Positions 6,386 through 11,655 of a stretch of 20,228 bases of DNA are shown one piece after another (the first letter of the stretch is position 1; every line of letters begins with the position of its first letter). The translations under genes and the position numbers were made by a program. Source of the DNA: SIG673 sp045660565 (GTDB lineage Bacteria; Bacillota; Clostridia; Oscillospirales; CAG-272); assembly GCA_045660565.1 (NCBI GenBank), contig JAZRDX010000065.1, positions 1 to 20,228 on the forward strand. The letters run 5' to 3'. The notes under the pieces are model-generated. The model made no database searches, had not been told where the DNA came from, and saw only the letters and a list, made by a program, of their open reading frames with translations.

Positions 6386-8707
6386 ATGAACTTTACGGAA
6401 AAGCTTTCCGCCGGAATTAAACAGAGCTTCTTTTATTGCAGACCGCTGGCATTACTGTCAGCGGCTTTTCTCGTTTCTCTGTTTCTTTTTAAGCTAAGCC
6501 TTATATACTTTTTTATTTTCGCTGCCGCAGTGCTTGTCTATTGCATCTATCTCCTTGTTTGCGGATACAAAAGTCTTAAGCTTAAGAACGTCCTCCCCTA
6601 TCTGCTTTTGTTTTCCGTCTTGCTTTCAGTTCTGGTCTCTGTACCGCAGATTATCGCGAGGGCGCGTGCGGAAAAATATATCGGTAAAACGGCAGAGGTA
6701 AAGGCGGTTATCGAAAGCACGTATTACTCCGAAAGCTTCGGTTCCATGCACAGAGTAAGGCTAAAAGAAATTGACGGCGAAAGAGTAACGGGAAAGGCTA
6801 TACTTGATCTTACCGTTGTTCTCGAATTTAACGAATACGACACGGTAGTGCTTGATGCCGCAGTGGGAGCTGCCTCGGAAACTGCGCTCGGAGCCGACAC
6901 GCTGAGCCTTTTATCGGATAACGTTTATCTAAGTCTCTCGTCAGATACGGTAAAGCAGGTAACCGACGAAAACAAAAAGGGCTTTTTATACCGAATGCAT
7001 ACCGTTAAGGAAGCAATGTCGGATTTTCTGCGCGACTGTCTCACCCCCGAAGCGGCAAACTACGCGATAGCGCTTTTTGTGGGAGATACGTCGGACCTGC
7101 CGAAAACCTTAAAACGCGATATGTCCGCGCTGGGTATCTCTCACATTCTCGCGGTAAGCGGTATGCATACCTCGATGCTTGCCGCAATGGTCGGCTTTCT
7201 TCTTAACAGAACCCGCTCCGGAAGAAAAACAAAGGCTGTGGTAGTTTCTCTTGCAGGTCTTGCCTTTATGTGTATTGCGGGACTTACACCGTGTGTTGTA
7301 AGAACGGTTATTATGCTTATACTTTCGGTTATCCCCTGCTTTTTCGGGCGCAGGGGAGACAGTATAACCGCGCTTATGCTGTCGGCGGTCATAATCTGTC
7401 TGATCTCTCCGAGCAGCGTGCTTTCGTGCAGCTTTCTGCTGTCGTTTTTCGCTACCCTCGGTCTTGTTCTCTCCGCTCAGTACGTATCGAAAAGGGCGCG
7501 AGGGGTACTGTATAAATCACGTAGCGGTGAAATGAAAGGAATATACAAGGTGTTTAAACCCCTTGTTCTCGCGACGATAGTAAGCGCATCCGCGTCGGCG
7601 TTCACCGTTCCCGTTATCGCTATGTATTTCGGGCAGGTTTCCTTTATTTCGGTTGCCGCTAACTTTGTAGCCGTTCCCTGCTCCGACTACTCAATGATAC
7701 TGCTCGTCGCGGTATTTTTCACCGGCAAAATTCCGATAATCGGAAAAATATCCGTCTTTCTCTTTGAGGCGCTTTACGGCTTTCTCGTTTCCTTTTCTGA
7801 GTTTATGACAAAAAGCTTTGAAACCACCGTCTCGCTCCGATACCCGTTCTTTACCGTTTTATTTATTCTTTTTATCTGTATAATCCTCTTTTTACGGCTT
7901 CGCGGAATAAGAAATCCCGCATCCCCTCTTGCCGCGTTTCTTTTCTGCACCGTTATATTTGCGTCCTGCGTACAGATACATTCCGCCTCGGTTTCGGGCA
8001 GAGGCGAGGTCATTTACACTGCAACCGAAAGCTCTGAGGGGCTTCTTGTTACAAGCGGAGAAAAAAGTCTGTATATAGATATAGGAAACGGCTCTAAATC
8101 ACTCCCCGTCCCCACTCTTGATCTTTCCGAAACAAGATACTACCAAACAAAGCTCAGCGGGTATATGTTCACGCACTACCACAGCAGACACATTGGAACG
8201 ATAAAATATCTTCTTTCGGTAGGGTATATCGAAAAGCTGTATCTTCCCATTCCCGAAACAGACAGCGAGCGCTCATTCTATCATTCAATTGTAAGGATAG
8301 CAGATGGAGAAGCGGAGATAGTAAGCTTTGTAAGAGGCGAGGCGGTTAAGTTTGAAAAAGCCGTTATAGACACCCTGCCGTATACCTTACTTGAACGCTC
8401 CACTCATCCTCCGATTGCTGTAAAGGTAACCCTTGGAGAAAGCTCTCTTACATTTGTCGGATCGTCGGTTATGGAAGCAAAATCCGCGTTCTACGTCTCA
8501 AAAATGCTTGACGGATGCAAAGCGGTAATTCTCGGCAACCACGGTCCGAAGAATAAGGAAAGCTTTAAATTCTTTGCGCCAAGCGACATAAACGTATACC
8601 TTTCTCCGTATGAAACCTACGACGAAACTAACATATTCTCAGGCGGCAGCTTTCACTACCTGCACCCCGATACCGACCAAATGACAAGCGCCGTCTTTAA
8701 GTTTTAG
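6386..8707 (+). CDS. comEC: ComEC/Rec2-family DNA uptake channel with degenerate metallo-beta-lactamase domain
   Basis: ComEC is the inner-membrane channel for single-stranded DNA in natural transformation. It is 773 residues, full family length. Hydrophobic segments occupy about 18-90, then a soluble OB-like region (about 95-190). The competence core begins near 225 with LFVGDTSDLP (230-239) and the hallmark HILAVSGMHTS (253-263), then about eight more hydrophobic helices to 545. A C-terminal metallo-beta-lactamase-like domain spans about 545-773. There the metal motif HxHxDH reads HYHSRH at 597-602, and the later Gly-Asp reads GSS at 692-694. Two Asp ligands therefore appear lost, while LYIDIGNG and His 719 remain. 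ATG at 6386 has AAAGGA at 6371-6376. The adjacent rapZ is notable because its Bacillus homologue affects competence. Confidence 0.92.
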   Translation: MNFTEKLSAGIKQSFFYCRPLALLSAAFLVSLFLFKLSLIYFFIFAAAVLVYCIYLLVCGYKSLKLKNVLPYLLLFSVLLSVLVSVPQIIARARAEKYIGKTAEVKAVIESTYYSESFGSMHRVRLKEIDGERVTGKAILDLTVVLEFNEYDTVVLDAAVGAASETALGADTLSLLSDNVYLSLSSDTVKQVTDENKKGFLYRMHTVKEAMSDFLRDCLTPEAANYAIALFVGDTSDLPKTLKRDMSALGISHILAVSGMHTSMLAAMVGFLLNRTRSGRKTKAVVVSLAGLAFMCIAGLTPCVVRTVIMLILSVIPCFFGRRGDSITALMLSAVIICLISPSSVLSCSFLLSFFATLGLVLSAQYVSKRARGVLYKSRSGEMKGIYKVFKPLVLATIVSASASAFTVPVIAMYFGQVSFISVAANFVAVPCSDYSMILLVAVFFTGKIPIIGKISVFLFEALYGFLVSFSEFMTKSFETTVSLRYPFFTVLFILFICIILFLRLRGIRNPASPLAAFLFCTVIFASCVQIHSASVSGRGEVIYTATESSEGLLVTSGEKSLYIDIGNGSKSLPVPTLDLSETRYYQTKLSGYMFTHYHSRHIGTIKYLLSVGYIEKLYLPIPETDSERSFYHSIVRIADGEAEIVSFVRGEAVKFEKAVIDTLPYTLLERSTHPPIAVKVTLGESSLTFVGSSVMEAKSAFYVSKMLDGCKAVILGNHGPKNKESFKFFAPSDINVYLSPYETYDETNIFSGGSFHYLHPDTDQMTSAVFKF

Positions 8708-8730
8708 CCGCTCTCCCCCCCCTTAAAACT

Positions 8731-8792
8731 CTTTGCCTTAGCAAAGAATATCACTGCAAGGCACTGCCTTGCAATATCACTTCCCGCAGGGA
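8731..8792. repeat. Hairpin array spaced by AATATCACT
   Basis: Three hairpins lie in tandem: CTTTGC-CTTA-GCAAAG (8731-8746), GCAAGGC-ACT-GCCTTGC (8756-8772) and TCCC-GCA-GGGA (8782-8792). They are separated by two exact copies of AATATCACT (8747-8755 and 8773-8781), giving a 26-base period. The hairpin sequences differ while the spacer is identical. The array fills the gap between convergent comEC and ddl and could act as a bidirectional end structure, though no T-run is present. A run of eight C lies just before it (8715-8722). Confidence 0.7.
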
Positions 8793-8799
8793 TCCTGCT

Positions 8800-9798
8800 C
8801 TACCTCGCCATTCTGCGGCAAAGCTCTGTAAAATCGATCCCCCTATACTCCGCGGCAAGGGGAAGAAGGCTGGTTTTCGTCATACCGGGAATTGTATTCG
8901 CCTCTAAAACGTATATCAGGTCGGTTTTGTTTTCTATCATCATATCGACTCTGCTGAAGCCTGAAAGGCCGAGCGCTTTGTGAGTTCTCTCCGCAAGACG
9001 CATAGCACGTATAGTAAGCTCATAAGGTATTTCCGCCGGGGTTATTTCGAGCGTTTTCCCCACCGTATACTTGCTTTCATAGTCGTAAAAGCCGTCTTTG
9101 GGTATAATTTCGGTTACAGCAAGCGGTTTATCGTCAAGAATACCGACTGTGATCTCTCTGCCCTTTATCGCCGCTTCCATAAGCACGGTATCCGAGGTTT
9201 TCAGCGCAACGTTTACCGCCGCGTTTAACTCTTTTGGGTTTTTGACAAGCGTAACACCTACGCTTGAGCCCTCACCCGTAGGCTTTACAACACAGGGGAA
9301 ACGAGGGGGCAGGGGTGTTTTCTTTTGATTTTTTGAGTAGACAGTATAAATCGGTGTCGGAATCCCCACACTTTCAAAAATTCGCTTTGAGCGAAGCTTA
9401 TCCATCGCATCGGCGGAAGCCTCGGGCGGACTGCCGAAGTATTTTATTCCGAGACACTCAAACAGCGCCGCAAGCCTACCGTTTTCACCTATTCCGCCGT
9501 GCAGACATATAAAAACAGCATCAGCCTCCTTGCAAAGCGAAATAACGCTATCTGTTATAAGCCCTCGCGTTTGGTTACCGCAAAAAACAGTATCGCCGAC
9601 AAAAAGAGAGCTAACCCCTTTAAGCGCGCTGAAATCGCTAAAAAAATGCTCCCTTAAAACGTCGACCTCTCTGACGGGATCGATAAGCGCCGTTTTAACC
9701 CCAAGGCGGCAGAACGCCTCAGCAACCCTTTTTCCGGAGGAGATTGAAACAGCCCTCTCCGAGCCGCTTCCTCCGGCAAGTATAAGTATTTTTTTCAT
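8800..9798 (-). CDS. ddl: D-alanine--D-alanine ligase
   Basis: Ddl joins two D-alanines with ATP to make the dipeptide end of the cell-wall precursor. It is 332 residues. The ATP-grasp fold shows an N-terminal GSERAVSISSG (12-22) with the substrate-binding Glu, HGGIGENG (100-107), CVVKP with Lys 172, the GEGSSVGV loop (175-182), RVD (283-285), and LEANTIPGMT (298-307). Metal ligands Asp 285, Glu 299 and Asn 301 are present. YDYESKY (238-244) carries the Tyr typical of D-Ala-D-Ala rather than D-Ala-D-lactate ligases. AAAGGA (minus strand, 9807-9812) is eight bases before ATG. It lies just downstream of the spoVM terminator, so it needs its own promoter or readthrough. comEC converges on it. 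Confidence 0.96.
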   Translation of the reverse strand: MKKILILAGGSGSERAVSISSGKRVAEAFCRLGVKTALIDPVREVDVLREHFFSDFSALKGVSSLFVGDTVFCGNQTRGLITDSVISLCKEADAVFICLHGGIGENGRLAALFECLGIKYFGSPPEASADAMDKLRSKRIFESVGIPTPIYTVYSKNQKKTPLPPRFPCVVKPTGEGSSVGVTLVKNPKELNAAVNVALKTSDTVLMEAAIKGREITVGILDDKPLAVTEIIPKDGFYDYESKYTVGKTLEITPAEIPYELTIRAMRLAERTHKALGLSGFSRVDMMIENKTDLIYVLEANTIPGMTKTSLLPLAAEYRGIDFTELCRRMAR

Positions 9799-9827
9799 TT
9801 TGTTCTTCCTTTCGGTATTTTTAATGG

Positions 9828-9856
9828 ATTACGGATACGCAAAAACGGTCTGTCTA
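9828..9856 (-). promoter_or_regulatory. Weak candidate promoter for ddl overlapping the terminator
   Basis: Read on the minus strand, TAGACA (9851-9856, five of six to the -35 consensus) is followed after 17 bases by CGTAAT (9828-9833, four of six to the -10). The -35 box would lie in the terminator stem. It would give a short leader to ddl, whose ATG is at 9798. The -10 is poor, so this is tentative. Confidence 0.25.
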
Positions 9857-9877
9857 ACGTTTAGACAGACCGTTTTT
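9841..9877. terminator. Bidirectional intrinsic terminator after spoVM
   Basis: AAAAACGGTCTGTCTAA (9841-9857) pairs perfectly with TTAGACAGACCGTTTTT (9861-9877) around a three-base loop: 17 pairs, with a GC-containing core and A/T flanks that give a T-run on either strand. On the minus strand it begins 12 bases after the SpoVM-like stop, so it most likely ends the rsgA-spoVM transcript. Confidence 0.9.
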
Positions 9878-9888
9878 TATGTTTACTT

Positions 9889-9969
9889 TTAACTTTGTTT
9901 TTTGATATGAAAGATTGCTCTCAAAAGCGGAACAAGGGGCCTTGGAGCTTTTACAACGACGATTTTCAT
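9889..9969 (-). CDS. spoVM: SpoVM-like sporulation peptide (26 residues)
   Basis: SpoVM is a tiny amphipathic peptide that marks the forespore membrane by its curvature, anchors the coat protein SpoIVA and interacts with FtsH. This ORF encodes exactly 26 residues, the length of Bacillus SpoVM. It begins MKIVVVKAPRPL and continues LLRAIFHIKK. From memory of the Bacillus peptide, Met1, Lys2, Lys7, Pro9, Leu12, Arg17 and Ala18 align without gaps, including the functionally important Pro9. AAAGGA (minus strand, 9980-9985) is ten bases before ATG, and a strong terminator follows. It is downstream of rsgA, and in Bacillus spoVM also lies in the rsgA neighbourhood. Odd: extra prolines at 11 and 14 lie in the helix region. 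It is far below the length most gene callers accept. Confidence 0.82.
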   Translation of the reverse strand: MKIVVVKAPRPLVPLLRAIFHIKKQS

Positions 9970-10004
9970 TTCAACACCGTCCTTTCATAAAACGGATATA
10001 GCAA

Positions 10005-10178
10005 TTATTTTGAAAACAGGCAGACTGCACCGAATGCGACGGATACCGCCGCGGTAGCACCCACAAGAACGCAAGGCGGGAGAAATAGGGTAAGAAGTAT
10101 CCCCGCACTGAACGCGGGAAGCATAAGCGTCATAATATCGCAGATGCAGTTATAACTCCGAAATTTTATCGTACTCAT
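10005..10178 (-). CDS. Small hydrophobic protein of unknown function (57 residues)
   Basis: I do not recognise this protein. It encodes 57 residues with an N-terminal polar stretch MSTIKFRSYNCICD and then almost continuous hydrophobic sequence from about 15 to 55. A Pro-Pro-Cys at 34-36 splits it into two likely membrane segments (about 16-33 and 37-55), so a membrane hairpin is plausible. Four Cys are present (11, 13, 36, 53). Support for coding is a good AAAGGA-type ribosome-binding site a few bases before the ATG, an uninterrupted frame, and position between rsgA and the SpoVM-like gene on the same strand with 35 bases to the latter. A role in sporulation would be guilt by association only. 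Confidence 0.6.
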   Translation of the reverse strand: MSTIKFRSYNCICDIMTLMLPAFSAGILLTLFLPPCVLVGATAAVSVAFGAVCLFSK

Positions 10179-10348
10179 TCCTTTCCTTTTTAGATTAAGT
10201 ACGCAAAAACGTTTTATGCTGCCCTTAAACCGATTTTAAAATTCAAGCTCGGCCATTCAGAGAGCACCGTAAAATAAAACGGTCCTTTTTGCAGGCTCTT
10301 ACCATATTCTATGCAAGGAAACGCCATTTGTTGAATTCAAATACCGAA

Positions 10349-11296
10349 TTATTTATTTTTTTTACTGCTGAACGGATGGGCAACCTTTATTTCCTCGTAT
10401 ATTTTCACAAAGCTTTCGTGTCTCTGCCACGCTATTTTTCCCTCTCGCACCGCACGAAGAACCTCGCACCCTTCTTCTCTTAAATGGGTACATTTGCGGT
10501 ATCTGCAGTCCGACGAAAACTCCGAAAATTCGGGGAAAAGCTTCTCTATATCCTCTTTTACAATGCTGTCAATCGAGGCTAAATCGAAAATTCCAAAGCC
10601 GGGGGTGTCGGCTAAAAAAGCACTCTCGGCGGTCGGTTTTTCCTCAAGCGGATAAAGAGTAACGGCTCTCGTGGTGTGCTTTCCGCGGTAAATTTTACGG
10701 CTGACCTCTCCCGTTTTCAGCATAAGAGCGGGAAAAAGAGCGTTAAGCAGCGAGGACTTTCCAACCCCGCTCTCTCCGGCAAAAAAAGACGTACGCCCCG
10801 CGCTTTTGTTCTTTATAAAGCTTAAAAGCTCGCTCACGCCGTCGGCGCTTTCGGAGGAGGTAACGAATACCTTGTATCCGCTCTTTTCGTAAACTGCGGA
10901 AAGCTCCTCTGCCTTTTCCGGCGAAAGGTCGCTTTTCGTAACTATAATTACCGTCTCCGCTCCGTAGTATTCGGCGGCAACGGCAAGCTTGTCAATAGTG
11001 ATATAAGAGGGGGAGGGGGTAGCGGTAGAAACGGTGATAAACAGGGTGTCAATGTTAGCTGCAGGCGGCTTTTCAAAGAAATTTTTGCGCGGCAAAATGC
11101 CGTCGATAACCGACGCGCCGTTTTTCTCCTCGGTTACGGTTACGTTATCCCCGGGATACGGTGAAATCTTATCAAACCTGAAATTTCCCCTTGCGCGGCA
11201 TTCAAGTATTTTTCCGTCATCGGTTATAACTCTGTACAGTCCGCCGATACCGGACAGTATTTTTCCTTTTTCTTTTATTTTTTCGTTTTCCGACAT
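10349..11296 (-). CDS. rsgA: Ribosome small-subunit-dependent GTPase RsgA
   Basis: RsgA is a circularly permuted GTPase that helps mature the 30S subunit. From this start it is 315 residues. An N-terminal OB-fold (about 10-80) is followed by the permuted G motifs: G4 as TKSD (120-123, usually NKxD), G1 GESGVGKS (174-181) and G3 DTPG (230-233). The C-terminal zinc site has Cys 264, Cys 269, His 271 and Cys 277. GKHTTR (205-210) is a family hallmark. Two starts are possible: ATG at 11308 (four residues longer) or 11296. I chose 11296 because GGGGAG lies just before it, although the spacing is short. It heads a minus-strand unit with the 57-residue ORF and spoVM. The prkC and rpe genes often near it are absent. 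Confidence 0.95.
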   Translation of the reverse strand: MSENEKIKEKGKILSGIGGLYRVITDDGKILECRARGNFRFDKISPYPGDNVTVTEEKNGASVIDGILPRKNFFEKPPAANIDTLFITVSTATPSPSYITIDKLAVAAEYYGAETVIIVTKSDLSPEKAEELSAVYEKSGYKVFVTSSESADGVSELLSFIKNKSAGRTSFFAGESGVGKSSLLNALFPALMLKTGEVSRKIYRGKHTTRAVTLYPLEEKPTAESAFLADTPGFGIFDLASIDSIVKEDIEKLFPEFSEFSSDCRYRKCTHLREEGCEVLRAVREGKIAWQRHESFVKIYEEIKVAHPFSSKKNK

Positions 11297-11390
11297 TTTT
11301 CTCCCCATTTTTCCGCATCTGCGGCAATAGATTTATATTTTTTATAATTCCAAAAACCCGCTTATATGAAAACTTAACGTTCCGTTACCG

Positions 11391-11417
11391 AAAAAACAGC
11401 TTCTACGCTGCGTTTTT
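11391..11417 (-). other. Attenuator-like hairpin in the rsgA leader
   Basis: On the minus strand, CAGC-GTAGAA-GCTG (between 11397 and 11410) is followed at once by six T (11391-11396) and preceded by an A-run. This gives a short terminator-like hairpin about 100 bases before rsgA, inside the expected leader RNA. The GC stem is only four to five pairs, so it would be weak. Confidence 0.3.
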
Positions 11418-11442
11418 CCGGTTATTACCGTCTGCTTATTTC

Positions 11443-11471
11443 ATTATATACAATTTTTCGGGGAAAATCAA
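11443..11471 (-). promoter_or_regulatory. Sigma-A type promoter for rsgA
   Basis: On the minus strand, TTGATT (11466-11471) is followed after 17 bases by TATAAT (11443-11448), a perfect -10. The start point would fall near 11436, giving an untranslated leader of about 140 bases before rsgA. The leader also contains a small hairpin CCGCA-TC-TGCGG just upstream of the start region. Confidence 0.75.
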
Positions 11472-11547
11472 GTGTTTTTGACGCTTTTTGAAAAATAAGA
11501 GGAAATACCGCTCCGGCTTCTTTCCATAATATGTTTACAATTTAACG

Positions 11548-11576
11548 TTAAAATCTTTATTAAATTATGATATAAT
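11548..11576 (+). promoter_or_regulatory. Sigma-A type promoter for gdpP
   Basis: TTAAAA (11548-11553) is followed after 17 bases by a perfect TATAAT (11571-11576) preceded by TGA, an extended -10. The start point would lie near 11583, about 73 bases before the gdpP ATG. A second TATAAT at 11626-11631 lacks a good -35. Confidence 0.75.
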
Positions 11577-11583
11577 AACATTA

Positions 11584-11601
11584 CTTATAATTTATTATAA
11601 G
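11584..11601. promoter_or_regulatory. Inverted repeat at the gdpP transcription start
   Basis: CTTATAA-TTTA-TTATAAG is a perfect seven-base inverted repeat placed at the predicted start point of the gdpP promoter. It could be an operator, or simply chance in a very AT-rich stretch. Confidence 0.3.
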
Positions 11602-11655
11602 ATAATATTAAAATTAACAGACTTGTATAATAACTACTGTGAAAGGAAAATCAAC

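Noticed and set aside
8731..8792. CRISPR array
   Set aside because: The constant part is only nine bases and the variable parts are palindromes. No cas genes are in the window.
10263..10290. Terminator-like ACCGT...ACGGT followed by CCTTTTT on the plus strand
   Set aside because: The stem has only five pairs with an AT-rich loop, and no plus-strand gene lies upstream to terminate.
10296..10314. Sigma-E-like -10 box (CATAGAAT on the minus strand) upstream of the small sporulation ORFs
   Set aside because: The -10 resembles the Bacillus consensus, but no acceptable -35 is found at the required spacing.
10214..10327. 37-codon minus-strand ORF between rsgA and the 57-residue ORF
   Set aside because: No ribosome-binding site precedes its ATG and its composition looks like translated non-coding sequence.
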